The notes beneath the pieces are model-generated. The model ran no database searches and had not been told where the DNA came from. It worked only from the letters and a program-made list of their open reading frames with translations. The position numbers and the translations under genes were made by a program. From Streptomyces sp. 1222.5 (GTDB lineage Bacteria > Actinomycetota > Actinomycetes > Streptomycetales > Streptomycetaceae), in contig NZ_FNSZ01000001.1 in the NCBI RefSeq assembly GCF_900105245.1, positions 2,108,001 to 2,172,000 on the forward strand: a stretch of DNA of 64,000 nucleotides, written 5' to 3'. Positions 7,148 to 15,560 of the stretch are shown piece after piece (positions within the stretch are counted from its first letter, which is position 1; every line of letters starts with the position of its first letter).

Positions 7148-8557
7148 GTGGTACGGGAACCGGTACAGGGCACCACACCGATGCGGGCGTCGCGCCAGGA
7201 GACCGGATGCCCACCGAGTGCCGGCGAGCCGGCGTCCTTCGGGCAGCTGCTCCGCTCCCTCCGTCAGCGACGCGGCCTCTCCCTGGCCCAGTTGGCGACC
7301 CGCGCGCACTTCAACCGGGGTCATGTCAGCAAGATCGAGAACGGCAAGCGGCCCCCGTCGGTGAGCTTCGCGAAGGCCTGCGACCGCGCGCTCGACGCGG
7401 GCACCACCTTCGCCGACATCGCCCTGGCCCTGGAGTCCGCATCCCGGCCGCAGCGGGGCTGGGTACGTCCCGGTCAACTACCGTCGGCCAAGCGCAACTT
7501 CGTCGGGCGGCAGGAGGAGATGCGCCATCTCGACGGACTGCTGCGAGGGGCCGAGCAGGCCCTCGCCGTGCCGGTCGCGGTCATCAGCGGGCTGCCGGGC
7601 GTCGGCAAGACCGCCGTCGCGGTCCAGTGGGCGCATCACGCCGTCAACAACGGTCACTTCCGCGACGGCCAGCTCTTCGTCAATCTGCAGGGTCCGGGAC
7701 CGGGAACGGCGGCCACCCCGTCCGACGTCCTGGCGGACCTGCTCCGCACGCTGGGGGTCCCCGCCGACCGGATCCCGGCCGATCTGGACCAGCGGGCCGC
7801 GACGTTCCGCTCGTACCTGCACGGCCGCGAGATGCTGCTGGTGCTGGACAACGCCGCGGACGCCCAGCAGATCTACCCGCTGCTGCCCGGCTCCCCCGGG
7901 TGTGCGGTGGTCGTGACCAGCCGTTCACGCCTGCCGGGTCTGATGTCCGTGGCCGAGGCGGCCACGCTGCGGCTCACCGAGTTGTGCCAGCCGGAGGCCG
8001 CCCTGCTGATCCGGGCGATCATCGGGGACCCGCGGGCCGACGCCGACCCAGCGGCCGTCGACGTGCTGGCGGAACGCTGCGGCCGGCTCCCGCTGGCCCT
8101 GGTGCTGGCCGGCGAGCACATCGTGAGCCGTCAGCAGCGCAGCGCCGACGCCCTGGCCCGCGAACTCAAGCCCGAACGCGCCCGGCTGAATCTGGCCGAG
8201 GGTGATGTCGTGCTGCGCGACGCCTTCGCCACGTCGTACCGGGCACTGGACGAGCAGAGTGCCCGTCTGTTCCGCCTGCTGGGTCTGCTGCCCAGCCGTC
8301 TCATCGACGCCGACGCCACCGCGGCCACCGCGGGGGTCAGTCAGGACGAGGCGTCGCGCATGCTGCGCTGCCTCGACAGCGTGCACCTGATCCACCGCCA
8401 GGACGAACGCCACTACCTCATGCACCAGTTGCTGCGGACCTACGCGGCGGACCTGGCACGCCAGATGGACCAGGAGGCCGGGCACATCCAGGCGCTGCGC
8501 TCCACCCCGGACGGGGTCACCACGGGTTCGGCACCCCTGTCCTCGCTCGTCGCCTAG
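7148..8557 (+). CDS. XRE-type regulator with NB-ARC ATPase domain (469 aa)
   Basis: This is a cytoplasmic STAND-type regulator. An XRE helix-turn-helix spans about residues 31-85 (FGQLLRSLRQRRGLSLAQLA). An NB-ARC domain follows, with P-loop GLPGVGKT at 148-155, a Walker B-like MLLVLDNA and the GRLPLALVLAG motif. The protein ends soon after the winged-helix part, with no long TPR array as in SARP or larger relatives, so it is a short version. The GTG at 7148 has GGGGG nine bases upstream; ATG 7181 is an alternative. Proteins of this architecture often act as cluster-situated regulators in Streptomyces, and its position beside the SAM cluster fits, but its targets are unknown. Confidence 0.88.
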   Translation: MVREPVQGTTPMRASRQETGCPPSAGEPASFGQLLRSLRQRRGLSLAQLATRAHFNRGHVSKIENGKRPPSVSFAKACDRALDAGTTFADIALALESASRPQRGWVRPGQLPSAKRNFVGRQEEMRHLDGLLRGAEQALAVPVAVISGLPGVGKTAVAVQWAHHAVNNGHFRDGQLFVNLQGPGPGTAATPSDVLADLLRTLGVPADRIPADLDQRAATFRSYLHGREMLLVLDNAADAQQIYPLLPGSPGCAVVVTSRSRLPGLMSVAEAATLRLTELCQPEAALLIRAIIGDPRADADPAAVDVLAERCGRLPLALVLAGEHIVSRQQRSADALARELKPERARLNLAEGDVVLRDAFATSYRALDEQSARLFRLLGLLPSRLIDADATAATAGVSQDEASRMLRCLDSVHLIHRQDERHYLMHQLLRTYAADLARQMDQEAGHIQALRSTPDGVTTGSAPLSSLVA

Positions 8558-8600
8558 GAGGACGCGGGGCGGGGACTCCCCTGCCGGGCGCCGGCGTCCC

Positions 8601-9239
8601 TCACGAACGGGCGAGCGCCCCGGCGAGGGACTTCTCGACCAGGACGGCGGCCATGTGCGCCGCACGGTCGACGGCCTGGTCCACGGAGTGCATGGAGTCG
8701 GCGATGCAGGCACCCTCGTGGAGGATCAGCACCTGGGCGGCCAGTGCGGCCGGGTCGGCGGCGCGCGCCTGCCCCGCGAGGTCCTCCAGGTAGGTGAGGA
8801 GCCAGGTCTTCTGCTCGCGGGCCACCTTGCGCCCGGGGTGGTCCTCCGGCAGTTCCACGGCGGCGTTGATGAAGGCGCACCCGCGCGAGTTGCGCTCCCG
8901 CATCCAGGAGCGCAGGGCGTCGAAGGTGGCGAGGATCTTCTGCTCGGGCGGTCCGTCGTGTCCGTTGACGTGCTTCACCAGCGTGGAGCGCCACAGCCCG
9001 TCACGGGCGCGCAGATACGCCACGATGAGCTGTTCCTTCGAGCCGAAACGGTCGTAGATGGTCTTCTTGGTGACGCCCGCCTCCTCGGCGATCGCCTCCA
9101 CGCCGACGGCACGGATCCCCTGCTCGTAGAAGAGCCGAGACGCGGTCTCGAGGATCTTCATGCCCGCAGGGGTCAGATGCTGCGTCCCGCGCCTCTTGCC
9201 GCCTCGGCCTGCGGTGCCGTTGCCAACAGTCACGGCCAC
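8601..9239 (-). CDS. TetR-family transcriptional regulator (212 aa)
   Basis: The N-terminal TetR DNA-binding domain is clear: ILETASRLFYEQGIRAVGVEAIAEEAGVTKKTIYDRFGSKEQL, with the recognition helix at VTKKTIYDRF. The ligand-binding half is typical of repressors sensing small molecules or acyl compounds. I choose GTG 9239; GTG 9233 is also possible, while the internal ATG at 9161 would cut into the first helix and a longer frame is unlikely. A 16-bp inverted repeat ends five bases upstream of the start, suggesting autoregulation and a leaderless or very short-leader mRNA. A near-identical repeat sits at the MtnB-like promoter. It converges with the XRE/NB-ARC gene. Confidence 0.9.
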   Translation of the reverse strand: MAVTVGNGTAGRGGKRRGTQHLTPAGMKILETASRLFYEQGIRAVGVEAIAEEAGVTKKTIYDRFGSKEQLIVAYLRARDGLWRSTLVKHVNGHDGPPEQKILATFDALRSWMRERNSRGCAFINAAVELPEDHPGRKVAREQKTWLLTYLEDLAGQARAADPAALAAQVLILHEGACIADSMHSVDQAVDRAAHMAAVLVEKSLAGALARS

Positions 9240-9243
9240 ACGG

Positions 9244-9259
9244 TACACCGGTCGGTATA
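9244..9259. promoter_or_regulatory. Second copy of the TetR-type operator
   Basis: TACACCGGTCGGTATA differs from the operator at 5348-5363 at two positions and keeps the GGTATA half-site with one change in the other arm. It lies directly in front of the TetR gene in the 221-base divergent region shared with the haloacid-dehalogenase-like gene, consistent with self-repression. Confidence 0.6.
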
Positions 9260-9460
9260 GTTCCGACAGCCACCGAGCGCCCCGGGAACGCGGAGGCTTG
9301 CCGCGGCGCGCCGTCAACGCGCGCCAGCGGCAGGTCGCTTCCGGATCCCTCCCCGACATGCCGCCGATGGCGCAATCGGCATCCGCGGCACCGCGCCGAG
9401 GCACGCTGGGCCGCGCACACGCACCCGTGCCGCGTCCATACGCAGACCAGGGGGGAACGG

Positions 9461-10165
9461 ATGCCACCCGACTCCGGCGTCGAGGCGGTCGTCCTCGACG
9501 TCCTCGGCACGATGGTCGACGAGCCCGGCGGGCTGCGCACGGCCCTGCGCGAGGCGGTGCCGGACGCCGGCGAGGAGGCGGTCGAGCGGCTGCGCACCCT
9601 GTGGCAGGAGCACGTCGAGAGCCAGCAGCGGCGGATCGCCGACGGCAGCCGCCCGTATGCCGACAGCGAGGTGATCGACCGCGAGGCGGCGGAACGCGTC
9701 GCCGACCACGCGGGGCTCACCGACCCCGGCGCCGTCGACCGGCTGGCCACCGCCGGTCAGCGGCTGGAGCCCTGGACCGACTCCGTCGCGGGGCTGGCGC
9801 GTCTCGCGGAGCGCTTTCCCCTGCTCGGACTCAGCAACGCGAGCCGGGCTGCGCTGCTCCGGCTGAACTGCCACGCGGGACTGCGGTGGCACCAGGCGCT
9901 GTCCGCGGAGGAGGCCCGCGCCTACAAACCGGCGCCGCAGGTCTACCGGCTCGCTCTCGACGTCGTGGGACGTCCGCCCGCGCACGTCCTGATGGTCGCC
10001 GCCCACGCCTGGGATCTGCGCGGGGCGCAGCGGCTGGGCATGCGCACCGCCTACGTGCGGCGCCCGGTCGGCGATCCCCCGCTGCCCTCCGACGACTTCG
10101 ACTGGCGCGCCGGGAGCCTCGACGAACTGGCCGCCGTGCTGACGTCGGACCGCGGGAACGGCTGA
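9461..10165 (+). CDS. HAD superfamily hydrolase, type II haloacid dehalogenase-like (234 aa)
   Basis: This is a HAD-fold hydrolase of the cytoplasm. The nucleophile motif is VLDVLGTMVD with Asp13; the residue two after it is Leu, not the second Asp of phosphatases, which matches L-2-haloacid dehalogenases. SNAS follows in motif II, the KPAPQVY lysine in motif III and AAHAWDLRGAQ in motif IV. The ATG has GGGGGGAACGG upstream. It is transcribed away from the TetR gene and may share its control region. Given the methionine-salvage-like genes nearby, it is tempting to compare it with the HAD enzyme MtnC, but its motifs favour the dehalogenase group. The substrate is unknown. Confidence 0.83.
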   Translation: MPPDSGVEAVVLDVLGTMVDEPGGLRTALREAVPDAGEEAVERLRTLWQEHVESQQRRIADGSRPYADSEVIDREAAERVADHAGLTDPGAVDRLATAGQRLEPWTDSVAGLARLAERFPLLGLSNASRAALLRLNCHAGLRWHQALSAEEARAYKPAPQVYRLALDVVGRPPAHVLMVAAHAWDLRGAQRLGMRTAYVRRPVGDPPLPSDDFDWRAGSLDELAAVLTSDRGNG

Positions 10166-10214
10166 CCGGTCCGGCCGGGGCCGGCTTCCCTCCCCCTGAG
10201 GGGCGGCCGTCCCG

Positions 10215-11714
10215 TCAGCCGGCTCTCAGCGGGTTCGGCAGGGGCAGATAGCGGGCGTCGGCGCCGTCCGCTCCCGTCCAGCGCAGCAGCAGGTTGGTCT
10301 TGCCGGGCAGGGTGGGGGCGGTGAGCAGGGCGGGGATCTCGGGCAGGTCGTGCCGGGCCAGTTCACGGCGGGCGGCGGGCCAGGGGTCCAGGCCCGGGTG
10401 GTGTTCGGCTAGGGCGGCGGCGATCTCGCTGAGGTGGTTGACGACCAGGCAGTACACCAGGCGCTCCCAGCCGGCGGCGCGGGAGACGTCCGGCAGCAGC
10501 TTGGCGCCCTCGGCGTCCCGGAACAGTGCCTGTACGGGTGTACCGGCCGCGTCCACGGCGACGAGGGTGTTCTGCAGGTGGGCCTCCAGCACCACGCCGT
10601 GGTCGTGGAAGGCGGTGAGGGCGGGCGGGACGACCTGCCGCAGGTAGGCCTCCCACCAGGCCGCCGGGTCCGCGGCGGCCGCGGCGGGGCTGCCGTCGAA
10701 GCCCTCGGCGAGGCCCGCGGCGAGCAGCGGGGTGGCGCCGGACAGCAGATGGCCGCGCAGGCCGTCGCGGACGAGTACGGCGAGTTCCTCGAAGGCGAAC
10801 GCGGCGGTGCGGTAGCCGCGATCGCTCAGCCAGGCCGCGGGCGGGCCGATCGCCGCGAAGGCGTGCCGTGCGGCGGTGTCCGTGCGGCGCAGCCGCCGCA
10901 GGTCGTGGCGCCACAGCCGGCGGATGTCGTTGGTGATGCGCACGTCCAGGCTGAACTTCAGGAACAGGTCGCGCAGGGGTGCGTACACCGTGCGGACCGC
11001 GGCCGTCGGCCAGGCGTCGAAGGCGGTCGTACCGAGGCGGAGCAGGCGGCCGTCGGCGAGCGCCGGTGCGAGTTCGCGGGCGACGAGGGCGAGCTGCCAG
11101 GGGTGGGCGGGCAGCAGCCGGTAGCCGGGCGGGGCGGTGCCGAGGGCGTCCAGGGCACGGGTGTCGCCCTCCTCGGCCACCTGGTCCTCGCGGACCCCGA
11201 GCAGCACCAGCGGGAAGCGCGCGTGGGCCTCGGGGGCGTACGGCAGCCAGGAGGCGACCGGGCCGCCGCCGCGCGCCTTGGGGGCGGGGTGGTGGGGGTG
11301 GCCGGTGAGCAGGGACTGCTCGGAGCGCAGGTACGGGTCGCCGGGTGGGGTAGCCCGCTCGCGGGCGGCGAGCAGCGCGGCGACCGCGTCCCGGCTGTCG
11401 ATCATCTCGGCGGGCAGGTCGCCGCCGGTCAGGCCGGTGTGCCGGCGCAGTTCCTCGGCGACCAGCTTGACCAGTTCGGTGTGGCCGACCGGGTGCCAGG
11501 CACCGGCACGGTGGACCTCGGGGTCGGCGGGGCGCCGGCCGGCGCGCACGCGCAGCAGCCGCCCGCTGGGCAGCCGGTGGACACGGCGTGTCCCGGCGTC
11601 CGGGAGGTTCTCGGCCACCTCGCGCAGCAGGCAGTTGAGCAGCGGCGCGGCGGCGTAGGCGTCGGCGCGGGGGCCGACGGCGCCGGTGGGGGGTGTGTGG
11701 TCCACGCGATCCAT
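10215..11714 (-). CDS. IucA/IucC-family siderophore synthetase (499 aa)
   Basis: This NRPS-independent siderophore (NIS) synthetase joins a carboxylate to an amine or alcohol through an acyl-adenylate. Visible family motifs are TGHPHHPAPK at residues 137-146 (ATP/phosphate binding), LPAHPWQLAL in the middle, and LEAHLQNTLV with FRDAEG toward the C-terminal FhuF-like part, ending YLPLPNPLRAG. I start at ATG 11714 (MDRVDHTPPTG); the longer open frame upstream is poor coding sequence. It is divergent from a second NIS synthetase 173 bases away. No siderophore decarboxylase, monooxygenase or transporter gene accompanies the pair, so the product is unclear. Confidence 0.9.
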   Translation of the reverse strand: MDRVDHTPPTGAVGPRADAYAAAPLLNCLLREVAENLPDAGTRRVHRLPSGRLLRVRAGRRPADPEVHRAGAWHPVGHTELVKLVAEELRRHTGLTGGDLPAEMIDSRDAVAALLAARERATPPGDPYLRSEQSLLTGHPHHPAPKARGGGPVASWLPYAPEAHARFPLVLLGVREDQVAEEGDTRALDALGTAPPGYRLLPAHPWQLALVARELAPALADGRLLRLGTTAFDAWPTAAVRTVYAPLRDLFLKFSLDVRITNDIRRLWRHDLRRLRRTDTAARHAFAAIGPPAAWLSDRGYRTAAFAFEELAVLVRDGLRGHLLSGATPLLAAGLAEGFDGSPAAAAADPAAWWEAYLRQVVPPALTAFHDHGVVLEAHLQNTLVAVDAAGTPVQALFRDAEGAKLLPDVSRAAGWERLVYCLVVNHLSEIAAALAEHHPGLDPWPAARRELARHDLPEIPALLTAPTLPGKTNLLLRWTGADGADARYLPLPNPLRAG

Positions 11715-11887
11715 TCGTTCTTCGTCCAGGTGCCGATCGCGGCGTTGCGTGTGTGGTGTCGTACGGCGCGGGACGGGTCCGTCGCACACCGCGTACGTCT
11801 CGCCCGTCGTCCGGGAGCCGGTGGTGATCAGTATGTCTGTCTTCCCTGACAATCGTGCCCGTTGCCCGTGTATCCGAGGAGCCGACC
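11715..11887. promoter_or_regulatory. Divergent promoter region of the two NIS synthetases
   Basis: This 173-base region must drive both siderophore synthetase genes. I looked for an actinobacterial DmdR/IdeR iron box (TTAGGTTAGGCTAACCTAA-like) and found none. The A/T-richer stretch near 11825-11860 may hold the rightward promoter, but no clear hexamers stand out. Confidence 0.35.
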
Positions 11888-13429
11888 GTGCACCGACCCC
11901 CCACCCGTGAGGCCGAGGTCGCCGAGGAGCTGGCCGACGTACGGCCGGACCTGCTGTCCCGCTACGCGGCGGAGCTGCCGGGCGCCCGCGCCGCCGTGCT
12001 AACCAGGCTGTGGCGAGCGCTCGCGCACGAGCCGCTGCCGTGGTGCACGGGCCGGGTGCGGGGCGCCCACGGCCTCGCCCTGCGGCTCGCCGACGGCCGG
12101 ACCCTGTACGGGCCGCACGCGGACCCGTACGCCACGAGCGCGTACGTCACCGGCGTCCGCCTCGGCCTGGAGCGGTACGAGGATCCGGCGGGTCTGATGA
12201 CGGCGCTCGGGGTGCCGCACGGGTCCGCGTTCGCGGCGGAGCTGGCGGACAGCGTGGCGTCGCTGGCGCTGTCGCGGGCGGGCGCGGATCACCCGAAGGG
12301 GTGGCCGGTGGAGATCGCCCCGGCCGGCGGCCGGAGGAGGGACTGGGAGTGGGAGCAGCGGGTGGTCGACGGGCATCCCTTCCATCCCAGCTGCCGTTCC
12401 CGGCCGGGTTTCTCGGTGGCGGACCAGTTGGCGTACGGTCCGGAGCACCGGCCGGTGGTGCGGTTGTCGGCGGTGGCGGTGCCGGCCGCCGAGTGCCTGG
12501 CGACGGGTGAGTGGCCGGAGGAACTCCGGGAGGCTGAGCGGCTGTTGGTGCCGGTGCATCCGTGGCAGGCGGAGCACGTCCTGGGGCGGCCGTGCGCCCC
12601 GTGGCGGCCCGCCCATCCGCTGATGTCCCTGCGGACGCTCGCGGTGCCCGGCGGCCCGCACGTGAAGACCGCGCTGAGCGCCCGGCTGACCTCCTCGGTG
12701 CGGGACATCTCCACGTACTCGGTGCGGGCCGCGGCGCCCCTGTCCGACCTGGGCGAGGAGCTGGCCGCGCACACCGGCGGGCTGCTGCACGTCACCCGCA
12801 CCCTGGGAGCGGTCACCGCCCACTCCGCCGACCTGGCCGCACTGCTGCGGGAGTCGCCCGAGGAGTACGCGGCACCGGACGAGCACGTCCTTCCGGTGGC
12901 CGCCCTCGCCACCACCTCGCTGCCCGAATCCCCGGACTGGCTGGCCGGGTTCGCGTGGCTGGCGCTCACGGTGGGCCTGCTCCTGCTGGAACTCGGCGTG
13001 GCCCTGGAGGCACACGGCCAGAACCTCCTGGTCGTCCTGTCGGCCGACGGCACCCCGCGGCGGCTGGTCTACCGCGATCTGGCCGACATCCGGATCAGCC
13101 CCGCCCGCCTGGCCGGCCACGGCATCACCCCGCCACCGCTCACCGGCCGGCTGGTCACGGACGACGAAACCGCCCTGCGGCGCAAGCTGTTCGGCTCGCT
13201 GGTGGCGGGCGCCCTGGCGGGTACGGCGGGCTCCGGCCCGGCACTCGGCGCGGCCCTCGCCGCCGCGCTGCCCGGTCTCCCGGACACCGCCGGTCTGCGG
13301 GCCCTGCGCGAAGGACCGGTACCGGCCAAGGCGCTGAGCCTGATGCGGCTGTCCCCCGGGACACCGGGCGACCAGTGGACGTCGCTGCCGAACCCGCTCG
13401 TTTTGGAGCACGGACCGTCTGATCAATAG
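11888..13429 (+). CDS. IucA/IucC-family siderophore synthetase, second copy (513 aa)
   Basis: This second NIS synthetase is divergent from the first. It shows DGHPFHPSCRSRPGF at about residues 161-175, VPVHPWQAEHVL, and LEAHGQNLLVVL followed by YRDLADIRIS, ending SLPNPLVLEHGPSDQ. The HPxHPxxK lysine of the family is Arg170 in HPSCR; arginine at this place also occurs in other members, so activity is not excluded. The GTG at 11888 has GAGGAG seven to twelve bases upstream; a short N-terminal extension is possible. The next gene begins nine bases after its stop, so it may be co-transcribed with the VWA-domain protein. Confidence 0.9.
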   Translation: MHRPPTREAEVAEELADVRPDLLSRYAAELPGARAAVLTRLWRALAHEPLPWCTGRVRGAHGLALRLADGRTLYGPHADPYATSAYVTGVRLGLERYEDPAGLMTALGVPHGSAFAAELADSVASLALSRAGADHPKGWPVEIAPAGGRRRDWEWEQRVVDGHPFHPSCRSRPGFSVADQLAYGPEHRPVVRLSAVAVPAAECLATGEWPEELREAERLLVPVHPWQAEHVLGRPCAPWRPAHPLMSLRTLAVPGGPHVKTALSARLTSSVRDISTYSVRAAAPLSDLGEELAAHTGGLLHVTRTLGAVTAHSADLAALLRESPEEYAAPDEHVLPVAALATTSLPESPDWLAGFAWLALTVGLLLLELGVALEAHGQNLLVVLSADGTPRRLVYRDLADIRISPARLAGHGITPPPLTGRLVTDDETALRRKLFGSLVAGALAGTAGSGPALGAALAAALPGLPDTAGLRALREGPVPAKALSLMRLSPGTPGDQWTSLPNPLVLEHGPSDQ

Positions 13430-13438
13430 GATCCGCCG

Positions 13439-14701
13439 ATGATCAGAAGACAACGGCTGGCGGCGGGCGTCTGCGCTCTGCTCGCCGCCCTGACGGCCGG
13501 GCTCGCCTTCCCCGCCGGTGCGGTCGCCGACGAGACCGAGCAGGCCGCCCCCAAGGTCGAACTCGTCCTGGACGTCAGCGGTTCCATGCGCACCCGGGAC
13601 ATCGACGGCGGCACCCGGATGGCCGCGGCGAAGCAGGCGTTCAACGAGGTGCTGGACGCGACGCCGGAGGAGGTGCGGCTGGGCATCCGCACGCTCGGCG
13701 CCAACTACCGCGGCAACGACCGCAAGGAGGGCTGCAAGGACACCGAACAGCTCTACCCGGTCGGCCCGCTGGACCGGACCGACGCGAAGACGGCCGTGGC
13801 CACGCTGTCGCCGACCGGCTGGACGCCGATCGGGCCCGCGCTGCTGAAGGCGGCGGGCGACCTGAACGGCGGTGACGGCACCCGCCGTATCGTCCTGATC
13901 AGCGACGGCGAGGACACCTGCCAGCCCCTCGACCCGTGCGAGGTGGCCCGCGAGATAGCCGCCAAGGGCATCGGGCTGACCATCGACACCCTCGGCCTGG
14001 TGCCCGACGCGAAGACCCGTGATCAGCTCAGCTGCATCGCGGACGCGACCGGCGGCACCTACACCTCCGTGCAGCACAAGGAGGAACTGAGCGACCGGGT
14101 CGGCCAGTTGGTCGACCGTGCGGCCGATCCGGTGGTGACGCCGGTGGCGACGCAGGGCGCGGACCGGTGCGAGAAGGCACCGGCGCTGAAGTCCGGGCTG
14201 TACACCGACCGTGAGGAGTTCGGGCAGCAGCGCTGGTACAAGGTGGACGTCGAGCCCGGCCAGGAGCTGCGCGCCTCGGTGAGCGTGGCGGACGACCGGG
14301 CCGTGAACCCCCACTACGGGGTGCTGCTGCGGGCGGTGACCCTGCACGGGCGGGAGATCGTGCGCGGTGAGGCGGCGGGCACCGGCCGCACCGACGTGAT
14401 CTCCACGGGTCTGCGCTACCCGAAGGCGGAGAGCGACGACGACACGGCGCCCGCCGAGACCGTGTGCCTCCAGGTCACCCAGTCGTTCTCGGCCGCGGCG
14501 GGCGTCAAGACGACGCCCGGTCTGCCGCTGGAGCTGACCGTCGACGTCGTGGACGGGCCCTCGGGTCACCGGGACGTTGCCGCCTTCGGGCTCGGGCGCG
14601 GCTGGTGGCTGCTGGGCGTGCTGGTGCTGATCGGCTTCCTCGCCGGTCTGCTGTGGGGCTGGCTGTCGCGCTGGCGGCTCGCGGTCTGGAGGACGAACTG
14701 A
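13439..14701 (+). CDS. Secreted VWA-domain protein with C-terminal membrane anchor (420 aa)
   Basis: A signal peptide (MIRRQRLAAGVCALLAALTAGLAFPAGAV in two short blocks) leads into a von Willebrand factor A domain starting VELVLDVSGSMR at about residues 39-50, a complete MIDAS DxSxS site, with LISDGEDTC further on. Cysteine pairs and the exported N-terminus place this domain outside the cell. Near the end, WWLLGVLVLIGFLAGLLWGW is a single membrane span followed by a short basic cytoplasmic tail. The TGA overlaps the ATG of the next gene by one base (TGATG), so the two are translationally coupled and probably form one surface complex. Ligand and role are not evident. Confidence 0.88.
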   Translation: MIRRQRLAAGVCALLAALTAGLAFPAGAVADETEQAAPKVELVLDVSGSMRTRDIDGGTRMAAAKQAFNEVLDATPEEVRLGIRTLGANYRGNDRKEGCKDTEQLYPVGPLDRTDAKTAVATLSPTGWTPIGPALLKAAGDLNGGDGTRRIVLISDGEDTCQPLDPCEVAREIAAKGIGLTIDTLGLVPDAKTRDQLSCIADATGGTYTSVQHKEELSDRVGQLVDRAADPVVTPVATQGADRCEKAPALKSGLYTDREEFGQQRWYKVDVEPGQELRASVSVADDRAVNPHYGVLLRAVTLHGREIVRGEAAGTGRTDVISTGLRYPKAESDDDTAPAETVCLQVTQSFSAAAGVKTTPGLPLELTVDVVDGPSGHRDVAAFGLGRGWWLLGVLVLIGFLAGLLWGWLSRWRLAVWRTN

Positions 14702-15501
14702 TGCGTATCACACGGGTACTGGGCACCGCGCTGCTGGCGCTGGGGCTGGCCGCCGGGCCGGCCGCCGCCGACTCCTCGCCCTCGCCGAGCGCCTCCGGCG
14801 ACGACAAGGCCCCCACCCAGGCGGGCACCTCCTTCCGTACGGCCACGGAGATCGAGCAGGGGCAGCGGGCCACCGCGTCCGGCTCCACCGGTGACTACCT
14901 GTACTGGTCGTTCCCGGCGGACACCGGGCAGCGGCCCACCGTCGAGGCGACGGTGAAGCTGCCCGACACGCACGGCTCGCAGACCTGGCAGCTGGACGTG
15001 TACGACGGACTGCGGCGCCGTCAGGCATGTCAGTACGGCGCACAGTCCCGCACCGCCGCACCGGGCACCTCCACGGTGGAGCTCGCCTGTGTGCTGCGCA
15101 CGGTGCGCGGCTGGTCGGAGCCCTGGGCGAACGACCCGCTGCCGGGCACCTACTACGTCCGGCTGACCGTGCTGGACCTCGGCTCCTCCGACCTCGGCCT
15201 TCCGGTGGGCACCGAAGTCCGCGTGGACTCAAAGGACATCGGCGGCGCGGCGGCGGTCGACGGCTCGCTGGGCAAGCCGCTCGTGCCCGGTATCGCCGTC
15301 AAGTCCGGCGAGGAGAAGGACGGTTCGAAGGCGGCGGTGCTGTCCAGCTTCGGCTCGGACGACGGCTGGTCCTCCGGCTGGTGGTCCGACCGCTGGGTGT
15401 GGACCGGGATCGGCGCGGTGCTCGCCGCGCTGGCGGGCATCGGCGGCTACGCCCTGACCCGGGGCTCGGGCCGCCCCTCCCGGGTGCCCCCGGGCGCCTG
15501 A
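14701..15501 (+). CDS. Secreted membrane-anchored protein coupled to the VWA protein (266 aa)
   Basis: This unnamed exported protein begins with a signal peptide (MRITRVLGTALLALGLAAGP) and a Ser/Pro-rich linker, continues with an extracellular beta-rich region containing DYLYWSFPADTGQRPTVEAT, and ends with one transmembrane helix (WTGIGAVLAALAGIGGYALT) and a short basic tail. It has the same topology as the preceding VWA protein and overlaps it by one base, which strongly suggests they work together. The region after the linker recalls the pre-peptidase-like beta domain also visible in the second half of the VWA protein. No enzyme motif is present. Confidence 0.82.
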   Translation: MRITRVLGTALLALGLAAGPAAADSSPSPSASGDDKAPTQAGTSFRTATEIEQGQRATASGSTGDYLYWSFPADTGQRPTVEATVKLPDTHGSQTWQLDVYDGLRRRQACQYGAQSRTAAPGTSTVELACVLRTVRGWSEPWANDPLPGTYYVRLTVLDLGSSDLGLPVGTEVRVDSKDIGGAAAVDGSLGKPLVPGIAVKSGEEKDGSKAAVLSSFGSDDGWSSGWWSDRWVWTGIGAVLAALAGIGGYALTRGSGRPSRVPPGA

Positions 15502-15520
15502 CCGCACACCGCGCCCCGGA

Positions 15521-15547
15521 GAAGGCCCGCCCACCCGGCGGGCCTTC
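15521..15547. terminator. Bidirectional terminator between convergent genes
   Basis: GAAGGCCCGCC (15521-15531) pairs perfectly with GGCGGGCCTTC (15537-15547) around a 5-base loop. It lies in the 59-base gap between the rightward VWA-partner gene and the leftward HxlR gene, so it can end both transcripts. Confidence 0.8.
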
Positions 15548-15560
15548 TGCCGTTCCCCCC

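Noticed and set aside
6819..7364. Open frame across the 13-bp repeats before the XRE regulator
   Set aside because: Its product is a low-complexity Arg/Pro/Gly string overlapping the regulator gene, with no ribosome site.
11715..11887. Possible iron box between the two NIS synthetases
   Set aside because: No sequence close to the 19-base DmdR/IdeR palindrome could be found.
11999..14569. Very long open frame on the minus strand opposite the NIS synthetase and VWA genes
   Set aside because: Translation is Arg/Gly/Gln-rich low complexity, and codon bias belongs to the opposite strand; it is a GC-driven shadow.
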